From Fragilaria radians (taxonomy: Eukaryota > Bacillariophyta > Fragilariophyceae > Fragilariales > Fragilariaceae), in NCBI GenBank assembly GCA_900642245.1, contig CAAAJI010000137.1, positions 57,103-73,968 of the forward strand: a stretch of 16,866 bases of DNA, written 5' to 3'. Positions 8,733 to 16,866 of the stretch are shown here, one piece after another. Below the pieces are notes generated by a model. The model had not been told where the DNA came from. It saw only the letters and a program-made list of their open reading frames with translations, and ran no database searches. The position numbers were made by a program, and so were the translations under genes. The first letter of the stretch is position 1, and each line of letters starts with the position of its first letter.

Positions 8733-9662
8733 TCAGTTCCTTTTCATGCATGCTTCATTGTTCATCTCTGCATGTCTTGCAAAGGCCGGTTGTGTAGCTC
8801 GTCGAATAAGCGTAACAACTTTATGGGTCAAGAGTAAATCTTCGTCAGGCTGACTGATGGTCATCTCCCTAAATTTATTATTTGAGTAAGAGCCTATTCC
8901 AAACGCCGGAAGGATGCGAAGACCACGAGCAAATGCAATGTTTTGAAACTCCTGTTTTACCCGCAAACACCACTCCGAGATACTGGCGTTAGGGCGAGCA
9001 TAGTAATCCATCGCGTGAATGTGAATTGGAGCTGTCAAGAATTGAGCCAATACTGGAATTGTTAATGCCATGGACAGATTTGCCGTGTCACGATTGATAT
9101 CATGTTCCTGAATTAACCACTTGGCTGCCTTTGGAGCTGCGTAGAATGTTGCAGCCATAGTACAAGTGTCACGAAGAGCAAAGAGTGATACAGTCCTCAA
9201 CGGGGTCTTATCCGGGATTTTTGATTGGCCACCGCGGGAAAACTCTCGCGCAAATATGGAATCTCTCCAAGCTAGAAGCGATACATTAGCCGTGGAAGCT
9301 GCCGACACTTTGAGTTGCTTTCGCTTCTCCTCCTCCCGAATCTTGTAGAAATCAAGGGCTGCCTCAGTGCAATTGGCAACGGCATAAGTTCCAAAGTAAA
9401 CGGCAAGAGTCAAGCGAAATGATAAGCCGCGAAAGAATGTCTTTGGCGTCAGTACCATTTCCCTTCCAGCGTCTCGCATGGATACCATAAAGGCTCGAAT
9501 CCCAGTAATTTCTTGGACCATTGCTTTATCCATTATTGAGACAATGGGAGACACAAGCGCGGACGCAGCGAACGCACATCCTATCTCCTTAGGTATGCGC
9601 ATGTAGGGTCCCTCAAGGAATTGGTGGGAATCATAGGCAGCATCTGATAAATGATATGGCAT
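8733..9662 (-). CDS. SLC25 mitochondrial-carrier-like conserved protein (309 residues)
   Basis: The ATG is at 9660-9662; the frame is clean through 309 codons, close to the usual ~300 residues of SLC25 carriers. It shows a threefold pattern. Repeat 1 has SPIVSIMDKAMVQ (about 38-50) then FFRGLSFRLTLAVYFGTYAV (77-94). Repeat 2 has SLLAWRDSIFAREF (128-141) then LFALRDTCTMAATFYAAP (160-177). Repeat 3 has LTAPIHIHAMDYYARP (209-224) then FARGLRILPAFGIGSYSNNKF (244-264). Each half-pair resembles the carrier unit of a Pro-containing odd helix, a matrix segment and an 'F.RG...R...' even-helix entry. The canonical PX[DE]XX[KR] signatures are only partly kept. The N-terminal QFLEGPYMRIPKE block and repeat 3 look like a family I believe is conserved in fungi and stramenopiles and annotated as uncharacterised or carrier-like. 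A location in a mitochondrial membrane is inferred. The substrate is unknown and the protein may not be a transporter. Confidence 0.8.
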   Translation of the reverse strand: MPYHLSDAAYDSHQFLEGPYMRIPKEIGCAFAASALVSPIVSIMDKAMVQEITGIRAFMVSMRDAGREMVLTPKTFFRGLSFRLTLAVYFGTYAVANCTEAALDFYKIREEEKRKQLKVSAASTANVSLLAWRDSIFAREFSRGGQSKIPDKTPLRTVSLFALRDTCTMAATFYAAPKAAKWLIQEHDINRDTANLSMALTIPVLAQFLTAPIHIHAMDYYARPNASISEWCLRVKQEFQNIAFARGLRILPAFGIGSYSNNKFREMTISQPDEDLLLTHKVVTLIRRATQPAFARHAEMNNEACMKRN

Positions 9663-10919
9663 TTTTCTTATGAATTTTCTATGACTTCAATTAAAAAGCA
9701 AAAGAAGTGGCCATCAACCCGAATTGTTTCCATTTGATAACGTCCAGTTACCTGTATTTCAAAGAATATGGTTAATTTGATGCCTGCTTCACAAATGAAA
9801 ATTCAAATACAAATACAGAAAATCTTACCTTAGAGGGTGTTTTTCAATGGATCTTACCTTAGTAAATACGCTCACCATAACATGGTAGTGATGAAATTGA
9901 ATGGTTTTGATTTTTTGTCACAACATTGACGCCTCCGAACATAGTGTTTATAGGACTTCATAAGATAAATCAAAGCATTGATGCTATATCATTGAAAAAA
10001 TCCGTATTGTTGTAAAACGGAACATGAAATACATACTCTTCTAACATCTATTTTTCAATGATTCTTATGCAACGTATTTGGAAAAAACTTAATTTTTTGA
10101 TATGTGGAATTCCTGAGAGCGTCAGACCTTCATCTGCAAAGACAATATCCTCTGCCAGTCAATTTCCTTATAATGTCTATGATCCTTCAATACAATAATT
10201 TCTTGAGAACAACTTAAGAATATTGATCTCTTAAAATGATGAGTTACATTCCGAGGCAAAAATTAATTCGTGCTCTCTTCTTGGCTAAAGAGATTTAACT
10301 TTGTAACAAACATCCTGAAATAAGTAAGGTAACATAAGTCAGGTATGATATTGCCTCATTAATTCCTTCACGTTGTGATTGGTGTTTGCCATAGATTGTG
10401 CTCCTCTCCTCTCTTTAAACTAACCTTCAATAACTTATATTCATTCACTTAAAGCATGATTCTTGAATTCCAATTAATTTTGCCATCTATATGTTAACTT
10501 ACAATGCTTCTTATGGACTCGGAGCCACAAAATCTTTACAAGAAATGTAGTGTGCTTTGCAAAACTTTCGCTGGTATCTTCGTCACTCTGTACGTAAAAA
10601 ATTTGTTTATGTTGCTTCACAAGCACGACGGTACTTTAGAGATGAGGAAATTCCAACAAGAAGATCAATAGCCATAAAGAATTCCAGTCTAAAACGTACG
10701 CTTCCTAAGGTTTCACCTTTGATTGAGTTCGTATGAATGAGTAACCTTCCCAGTTAACGAATCATTTGTATCTCCACAACTGCATCGTCTTTACATATTT
10801 CCAATCTGCTGACGGTCTGACACTCTAATGAATTTGCCATTGATCTAATAAACATAAGAAATTAAAAATCAACTAACGCTCATGCGGTTCAGATTGAGCT
10901 TGACTCCCAATCCAAGATC
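9663..10919. other. Intergenic, gene-free
   Basis: Over 1.2 kb upstream of the carrier-like gene without a usable open frame on either strand. The proximal part should contain that gene's promoter and 5' UTR. A short direct repeat is present at 9822-9862 (listed separately). The rest is AT-rich sequence without recognisable motifs. Confidence 0.4.
9822..9862. repeat. Short direct repeat, two copies of ATCTTACCTTAG
   Basis: The 12-mer ATCTTACCTTAG occurs at 9822-9833 and again at 9851-9862, 29 bases apart, in the 5' flank of the carrier-like gene. It could be a minor tandem duplication or a repeated regulatory site; there is no further evidence. Confidence 0.45.
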
Positions 10920-11187
10920 ATTTTTGTGTTCAAAATCTATCCCAACCTGGCATTGTAAAACGCTTCAACGGAACAAATAATCTAGAATGCTGATGTAAAA
11001 GGGCTTCTGGGTATGGATTAAAAAATAACTGTTCTCCTGCCTTGAATAATGGAGGGATGCAATTGTCGATTGTCGTATGGCGAATCTTAAAGATAGCAGT
11101 GTTTTTACATGCATTTTGTGAAGCAAAAGCTTTCTCAATTACTTTAATGTACGCGATGGCTAAAAGTGAAAACGTAAAATGCTTGGA
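10920..11187 (+). mobile_element. Possible second, strongly decayed copia integrase fragment
   Basis: In a single plus-strand frame running through 10949-11187 the translation includes GIVKRFNGTNN, then YGLKNNCSPALNNGGMQLSI, then FLHAFCEAKAFSITLMYAMA, with few stops. The spacing between VKRFNGT and SPALNNGG (about 30 residues) is that between the 'vKR.RsDNGtEF' and 'sp.tpQQNGvaER.I' blocks of copia integrase, and the following sequence has the right length for the 'AR.ML......FW.EA..TA.Y..NR.P' region. Individual residue matches are weak, and both the second catalytic Asp and the Glu are missing. This is an inference from block order and spacing, clearly weaker than the 3930-5125 relic. Confidence 0.35.
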
Positions 11188-12359
11188 TTAGATATTGATG
11201 CATCATAAGCTTTTTAGCCATGACGAGCGTCTACGCATCATGAAGAACTGCCATTTATAATTACTCTTGTTAAAAATGATCAGCTATGTTTTCCTTAGTG
11301 ACTAATATGACACAATCACCTTTCATCTTATTCCTGCTTCACTTGCCTTCTAGTTTCTTCAGAACTTGATAGCACGCTTCAATGACTGCATTTCTCCTTT
11401 TTTCTTTGCTGATTGAATATTAAGAAACTTATTTTGCATTCAATTCAATCAAAGAGCCTTGTTGAACTCTTCACTTACAGCAGGAAAATGCTTAGTGATG
11501 CTCAGTTCTTCCAATATTATTGCTTATTCAAACCCAGTTATGCTGACTTTATTGCAAAGCATAATATTAAATATCTCTTGTTTTTCTTCTGCTTCATATT
11601 TTCCTGTAGATTTATCAGTGTACGTCTTGACTATTGGCTGCTTTCATTGTACTGATGCGTTTCTTCCCGCTTACAAGCCATTTTCATTCATTTTATAGTT
11701 AGAAAGATCCTAGCTTGCGCTGACGTTTCTATGTATGATATCTAATCTCTTTCTTACACATCCCTGCTGTCATTATGGAAAAACTGATGGTATATTGTTC
11801 TAGCTCATTTTGGTAGCTACATTGAGACTTTCATAGAAACATCTTTTCTTGTATTAGCAATAAAGATTTTCTTAGAAAGGTGCATGCTGTTAGCCAGCAA
11901 ATAACATGTTTACAGCTTGTGAAACAATGTTTTTCTGACATGAACCACTATGTCAGATAGAAATAATTTCAAATGACTCATCTGTTTTCTATTCCAAGTG
12001 ACTCGATTTCTAAGGTTTCTTAATTTCTTAGCTGTTGATTTACTTCAGTCTCATGTTGCTAGTAGAACTTCAATCCAATTATTAACATTAAAAATATAGT
12101 GCTATTGACTTTTATCCTTTTGCGTAGTGGTCATAATTTAAAGTGATCCAGAATAATTGTCATCCAGCTTTTGCAAGTCTCTTTTTGACACAAGAGTTAA
12201 TCCTTTTTAGAGACAACAACTTTTTACCACCTTTCATTTAGACTTGATCGCGTTTCGCCAACCTCTCAGCGTTGAACATTGATATAACTTGCTTGTGTAA
12301 CGGCAGAGCCTTCAAACGAAATTCAAGCTGGTGTTCTTGCATGCAAAAATCAAAAGGAA
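11188..12359. other. Gene-free, T-rich on the plus strand; weak minus-strand coding-like tract
   Basis: From about 11290 to 12060 the plus strand is visibly T- and CT-rich, unlike its surroundings. The two overlapping plus-strand open frames at 11413-11698 start with TTG or run in hydrophobic low-complexity sequence and are unconvincing. On the minus strand one frame between about 11643 and 11390 reads like soluble protein (PIVKTYTDKSTGKYEAEEKQ, EIFNIMLCNKVSITGFE, stop, AIILEELSITKHFPAVSEEF), which might be old gag-like or host coding sequence. I could not identify it. Confidence 0.3.
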
Positions 12360-13016
12360 CTAATGACTCAACTTTGATTGCCGTATCGCCCAATCATACA
12401 TATTGACCCTTCTTTGACGCCCATTCGTGAATCTCACTTTCTTTTGTAAAGTTCTATTTTTGACTTCTTCTGTGTCTTGAATATGAGAGTTATAATAACT
12501 GCGAGTATCCGATTCATCGCGTAATCCAATTTTAAGAGCCATGACAGCAGAAAGCTTTGAAACTGGAATATATACCTTTGCGATTGCAAAAGAGTTATTT
12601 ATTCCGTGATTTGATTGCTGCTCTTGCTCCCAAAGGACAACTCTGATTGCATATGCAATGACTTTTTTTCTTCTAGCTGCCTTTTCTCCGATTCTAGATT
12701 CCAATCCACGACAGCATTCTGAATCGTCGTCAACTTCAGTATCCCCTGTCTGCATCAGTGAAACCGTCCTGTAGAGATCGTCCTTAATTTTTTTTAGTTC
12801 AATTTTTGAGTACCAAGATCTCTGAATCTCATGGTCAAAGTAGTCATTCATGTGAATTGTTTCTCGAATTCTGACTGTATCACAGAATTTAACTTGTCGC
12901 AAGCCACTCACATTGACGTTCACAGGAGGAATAAAGTGAGTCTCATTCAATCCCGAGGAAGTTCGAGATTCATCATTTGGTAGGCTTACGCAGTGTGAGT
13001 TGTCTGAAGTTAACAT
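12360..13016 (-). CDS. Diatom-type uncharacterised family protein (218 residues)
   Basis: The ATG is at 13014-13016 and the frame is clean to a stop at 12360. The organisation is: residues 1-35 polar and variable; about 38-60 VKFCDTVRIRETIHMNDYFD; 63-90 IQRSWYSKIELKKIKDDLYRTV; an acidic DTEVDDDSE insert; then CCRGLESRIGEKAARRKK (about 101-118); VLWEQEQQSNHG (128-139); and SFAIAKVYIPVSKLSAVMALKIGLRDESD (142-170). The order 'V.F...v.v..ihl.D...eEi..sWY...E...ik.d...tv..m......e..CcRGLE.r...ga..rr........VL.EQ..Q...G......iA..Y...S..s...A...G..De' is one I associate with a large diatom gene family of unknown function. The basic tail (KKVRFTNGRQRRVN) may bind nucleic acid or target the nucleus. 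No membrane segment or signal peptide is present. It is the best taxonomic marker in the window. Function unknown. Confidence 0.82.
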   Translation of the reverse strand: MLTSDNSHCVSLPNDESRTSSGLNETHFIPPVNVNVSGLRQVKFCDTVRIRETIHMNDYFDHEIQRSWYSKIELKKIKDDLYRTVSLMQTGDTEVDDDSECCRGLESRIGEKAARRKKVIAYAIRVVLWEQEQQSNHGINNSFAIAKVYIPVSKLSAVMALKIGLRDESDTRSYYNSHIQDTEEVKNRTLQKKVRFTNGRQRRVNMYDWAIRQSKLSH

Positions 13017-14114
13017 TGATTCCTCGTGAAATTATGAGAGAGTTGTGTAACGAGGCGTGAAAAATCATAAAACATAACTTCAAGCCTTGTTTCACCGGAA
13101 AAGAATTACCCAAAACACCTCTCTAAGTGAAATTTGAGTGTGTTACCCTCGGAAATGCGGGACAAAAACATCACATAGAGCCAGTTTTCAAAAGAATCTA
13201 AAGGCTCTCTACATCGAAACTGCAAGCGGTGTGATATTGATCAAATCGATTCCCTTGTTTTTTGCATGTAGAACCCGTATACGGCAATCGGATTGCATGA
13301 TTTTCAATCCTTGTTTTGTCCCTGGAATGCTATTTGTACTCGACATTTGTTTTCCGATGTAATATCTCATGTCTCTAATTGGAATCTGTAAGAACAAGAC
13401 TTGTAGAAATTTCAGTCTCGAGCTTGTGTCTCTCGAGGCTCTCAGATTATGGAGAGACTTTCATCTCGAGATCAAACATAGCTCGACCAGAGAAAACGTC
13501 TTATCTTACAGAATTTATCGATCATACTTACGCTTACTTACATCAACTTTACAATATTTTCAACAAGAAATAACGTAAGTTATAGCTCGTAGTTGATGCA
13601 TGCGCAGATTTGAGCATTAGCATTATTGATCGTCATCGTTTATTGTGCTTGGAAGCCCTTTTGCTATGTTGTTTTGTCAAAAGTCAAATAAATTGCAGCA
13701 TTGATGAGCTTTCAATTTATCTTAATTTCACAAACTTGCATCCAATGATCTCAACAAATACATAAAATTACCTTATCTACAGCTGCAGGAATATATTTCT
13801 TCTTGGTTTCAAACGTTAGTTTTGAATGACTGTGGTATTCCAAGTGCGCGTCATGAATGTAAAAATGAAACTTTATTGTTGATTTGTTAGATAGCTGTTG
13901 ATATGGCATCTATAAATTGAGCTTTAGATAATCCTATTTGGTTACTGCAAAAATAAAGCATATTTCCTTGATTAATATAAATGCATGAATGAATATATCT
14001 AGCAAATTTCATTTACATTTTGCTATGGCTCAAGTTCTAATATGGTCATAACTACACGCTGCTATAAACTATTGATATCTTTTCACAGAAAATGGGTTTA
14101 TTGTATTTTTTAGT
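13017..14114. other. Upstream region with overlapping open frames on both strands
   Basis: This is the 5' flank of the diatom-family gene. Several frames stay open in 13138-13578. On the minus strand 13209-13460 is open for about 84 codons without a good ATG (it includes TKQGLKIMQSDCRIRVLHAK). On the plus strand 13138-13362 and 13369-13578 are open. None resembles a family I know and they cannot all be coding. One may be an exon or a decayed gene. After 13580 nothing is recognisable. Confidence 0.3.
13416..13470. repeat. Three TCTCGAG motifs within 55 bases
   Basis: The 7-mer TCTCGAG occurs at 13416-13422, 13431-13437 and 13464-13470; the last, with the following A, is the perfect palindrome TCTCGAGA. 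It lies about 400 bases upstream of the start codon of the leftward diatom-family gene. A clustered palindrome in AT-rich DNA could be a factor binding site, but this is only inference. Confidence 0.4.
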
Positions 14115-14390
14115 TTACAACAAAATGTCTCGACAACATTCCAATTTCGAATTTCGATGCACATGGTATGGTAGTGTGTTTTGCGTCGCAATACGAGGAT
14201 AGGCTAGATCGATTTGCATAACCATAAAAGTATTTTTAATCAATTGCAAAGCTTGATTCCTAGCAATCGTCGTTTCCTTTGACAATAAAATGTTAAGCAA
14301 ACACAAGGTGCATGTATGGGATTTTGTGCATTCAAGGACTCGGAAGTTGAGCTCTAATAGTTCGCAAATACTGACTGTACAAATTTCCAT
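14115..14390 (-). other. Unassigned open frame, possibly chance
   Basis: A 91-codon minus-strand frame with an ATG at 14388-14390 (MEICTVSICELLELNFRV, later ARNQALQLIKNTFMVMQIDL, then RIATQNTLPYHVHRNSKLE). It has moderately protein-like composition with several Cys, but no recognised domain and no neighbour that supports it. In DNA this AT-rich, a frame of this size is plausible by chance. Confidence 0.2.
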
Positions 14391-16220
14391 GTCGCTTATG
14401 CATGTTCAGCCATTTTCACCCGACGGCCAGATCGGATAAAAACAATTTCGTAATAGAATTAGTATACAAGTGTTATAATCGATGTTTGATCGTGTTTTTC
14501 AATACTTTGAATTCTAAACAAGACCAATACAAAAAAAATGATCAATGACAAACCATGACAATGATATCCCCTCCATCTCCCAATTCAGATCTACTTGAAT
14601 CAGCCAGTACGGAATGCTGATAAATTCATTATGAAATAAACTCAATTTAGAATTACCAGCCGTAGCCAGTGATCTAGGGGCGGTTCAATTCCGTCGTACG
14701 GTATTGTTCTTAACATCTACCATTGCTCAACCAACAAAGAGGTATTGTCAAAGCACCAGCTGACCCATAAAACTTAAATAAGAAACGAAAAAATGCATAT
14801 CGCAATAGCAAGTCATCTTTCAAAGCCCAATCCTTTAAGCACAGAATGACCACGTCCATGTAACAGAACAGAATGTATCCAAAGAAGCAACATCCCCTTT
14901 ATCAACCAACTTTGTTCAAGCATAGCAATAACATCGCCTCAATTCTACAGGCACCTTTAACCATAGTGGTGTCTCCCTAAGAAATCACAACGCATGGATG
15001 GCTGACCATGACAAAATTAGTGTGTTGTCTTTGGATCGCAAAAAGTGTGAAGATGCTTACATTTGATGATTACTTGGGATTCAATTTAAACATTCCAAGC
15101 TTTTTTATTTGAATGGGAATTCCTCTACTAGTCTTCAAGACTTATTAGCTCGCAAAAAATGTGCCATGTAAGGCTTCCTGATCTGTAAAAATCTGTTACC
15201 CTGTATTCACTTCCTCCTCTTACTCTCAAGTTACAGCTTTGTCATTTACAATGAAAAAACTCCTTTTTACATGACAGCATTCCAGAAGGTACTCTTGCTA
15301 TTAACACATATTCATGATGGTGGTTAATGTTGAAAACAAATAAATGTCAAGAGTATTGAACACTACTACGTCCACTTTAAATTTGCTCAAAAGTGTTGGA
15401 AGAATTAAGCTTACATTACTTTCGCTATGCTACAAATCAATCTGAAAGTTATCAATGAGTAAGCTCGTGCCTTGAAAGGGAAAAAAAACTGTGATTTCGC
15501 GGAGTAGCTTAAGACTGGTTATTGTAGGCTCAAAAAAATTGAAGGAAAATAGATAATCGAAATCAAAAATCATGTAGTTGACTTTCAAAACTTTTGTAGA
15601 GTTCACAGAAGAAAAACTCAATAAAGAAACACCGTGAATTCAATATGCCAATGTTTTAAGTTCTAATTGAGCACATGACAAAGATCATTTGCTTTAAATC
15701 TAGATGACCAGAGAATTGCTGTTAGTCTCAAGAGTGAAAGGTGAAATATTTCTAAAGAATTGTTGCACTAGGCGGAAGGAAAATCATTTTCAGTCAAATC
15801 ATGCTAATCAGGTTTAACCAATGGACACTGGAAGCATTCAATGTGGAACATGCTTTGGAAAAAATCATGATTTTGCATTCTAAGCATGTTCCCTAAACCA
15901 AAACAATATTTGATATTGCAATTTAATTTGTTGTGCAGCCTTATCATCCGCGGCACTGACTCTATATCACTCAATACATAGAGCACTACCACTGACATTT
16001 AATAACCCGATGTAATGCCTTAAAAAGGACAAACGTAGTTAGTTTATACTACTTCACTCCAGAAGGCACAAACGCAGATAATGCATCTTTTTCTACCCTG
16101 TATCAAATACAATAAATTAATCCAACACGGTAAAATCTAGAAAAATTAAACTTAAAGAAAAATAGTGGTTGAGTAAGCTTGTCAAAGTAGCACCAAGATC
16201 TCAATACAGAAAGTGCATGA
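14391..16220. other. Gene-free region with weak coding-like traces
   Basis: About 1.8 kb without a supportable gene. One plus-strand frame at roughly 14836-15168 has few stops (NHSGVSLRNHNAWMADHDK, ISVLSLDRKKCEDAY, then FYLNGNSSTSLQDLLARKK), suggesting an old coding remnant I cannot name. Minus-strand frames at 15430-15621 and 15804-15998 are short and unrecognised. A tRNA T-arm-like hairpin is listed separately. Confidence 0.3.
14660..14701 (+). other. tRNA T-arm-like hairpin with a B-box match, not a complete tRNA
   Basis: GGCGG (14679-14683) pairs with CCGTC (14691-14695; one G-T pair) around the 7-base loop TTCAATT, exactly the geometry of a tRNA T arm. GGTTCAATTCC (14682-14692) fits the RNA polymerase III B box. 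CCGTA at 14660-14664 can pair with TACGG at 14697-14701, like a short acceptor stem. There is no room for D and anticodon arms between them (about 14 bases), so it is not a standard tRNA. It may be a tRNA or SINE remnant, or chance. Confidence 0.3.
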
Positions 16221-16556
16221 ACCATTCTTTGGTACTTTTATTTAGAAGATGAAAAAGATGATACGTGGCATTTTCTGATAATAATTTGTTTGGAGATAAG
16301 AGTTTTCATCGATGTCCCATCGAAAGTAAGTGACACTGTTTTTGTTAACAGCTTAAATCTACTCCACAGACTATGGAAAGTTGATACCTTTTTCGAACTA
16401 CATCTGTCTTGCCTAGTTATCATGTTTTCTTCGTCGCACTTTGTAGAAGTAAACGATTCAGATAGAAAGCAAATTCGATGCTTGAAAGTCAGTATTCCTT
16501 TTTCGTGTGACAAACCGAATCGATGCTTAGTGTTACTTCCAGAATTTCAAGCCTAA
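16221..16556 (+). other. Unassigned open frame without a good start
   Basis: The plus-strand frame is open from 16221 to the TAA at 16554-16556, about 111 codons. It has no ATG until near its middle (MFSSSHFVEVNDSDRKQ), and its first half, including EIRVFIDVPSKVSDTVFVNS, has protein-like composition. The opposite strand is also open over nearly the same span (16238-16513), so one is a shadow of the other or both are chance. It may be an exon or a remnant; no family is recognised. Confidence 0.18.
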
Positions 16557-16559
16557 ATG

Positions 16560-16850
16560 TCAAGCACTTTTCGTTAGTTCAAGCACTAATTTTGATAGCC
16601 ACTGTTTTGCACAGGCACTGAATACTAGTGAAAAAAAGCAGAAGGGAAACATGTACGTTGGGCTCGAGTTTACGAATAAAGTAATTAACGTTGAACAGAG
16701 ATTCAAAGTAGTATTGCGAAGCCGTGCGAACCATGCGTCCCAAACATCAATTTCCTTCCAATAAGAATCACGGCAAATCGGAATTTTTTTTGCATACACG
16801 TTCACATTTCCAAATTCTTCGAACACTTCCAACAACAAGAGTAAATTCAT
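16560..16850 (-). other. Unassigned ATG-initiated open frame near the right edge
   Basis: A 96-codon minus-strand frame with ATG at 16848-16850 (MNLLLLLEVFEEFGNVNVYA). The middle has WKEIDVWDAWFARLRNTTL, and a Phe/Cys-rich hydrophobic stretch (MFPFCFFSLVFSACA, about residues 67-81) could be one membrane helix. I recognise no family. Its size does not exclude chance in AT-rich DNA. Confidence 0.2.
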
Positions 16851-16866
16851 GGGATACTACCTCTCC

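Noticed and set aside
9166..9348. Plus-strand frame of 60 codons.
   Set aside because: It is antisense to the carrier-like gene.
11413..11698. Two overlapping plus-strand frames of about 80 codons.
   Set aside because: They are hydrophobic, Ser/Phe/Leu-rich readings of a T-rich strand, with a TTG start for one and no family features.
1..16866. CRISPR arrays, toxin-antitoxin or bacterial defence operons.
   Set aside because: No spaced identical repeats, no overlapping co-directional genes and no prokaryotic signals; the window is eukaryotic.

Overview
The window looks like AT-rich nuclear DNA of a diatom or a close stramenopile. Genes are short, mostly single-exon and spread over both strands, with no operons, ribosome binding sites or bacterial gene packing. 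The 218-residue gene at 12360-13016 (-) has the architecture I associate with a large uncharacterised diatom family, and the retrotransposon debris matches Ty1/copia elements of the kind common in diatoms. The species cannot be told from the sequence.

Layout. 1-487 (+) is the 3' part of a DUF84/YjjX-type inosine/xanthosine triphosphatase whose start lies left of the window. 833-1159 (+) is a small protein with a mitochondrial presequence-like N-terminus; its stop codon lies inside a splice-donor-like AG|GTAAGAG, and more coding-like sequence follows. 2073-3241 (-) is one gene for a single-pass membrane protein with a TPR-like helical C-terminal half, interrupted by two +1 frame changes. About 3930-5125 (+) is a decayed Ty1/copia pol (integrase then reverse transcriptase). 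5230-5781 (+) encodes a four-helix membrane protein. 5986-6522 (-) and 7504-8001 (+) are divergently placed paralogues of a family I do not recognise. 8733-9662 (-) is a conserved protein resembling SLC25 mitochondrial carriers. 12360-13016 (-) is the diatom-type family member. The rest, especially 9.7-12.3 kb and 13.0-16.9 kb, is gene-poor with weak traces of old coding or transposon sequence.

Nothing shows a multi-gene pathway. Two or three proteins may act in mitochondria (the presequence protein, the carrier-like protein, perhaps the four-helix protein) and one is a nucleotide-pool house-cleaning enzyme, but the proximity may be chance. The least explained elements are the divergent paralogue pair, the frame-broken TPR-like gene and the layered copia remains. 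I saw no CRISPR array, rRNA or complete tRNA, and no strong candidate for a new defence or mobile system.
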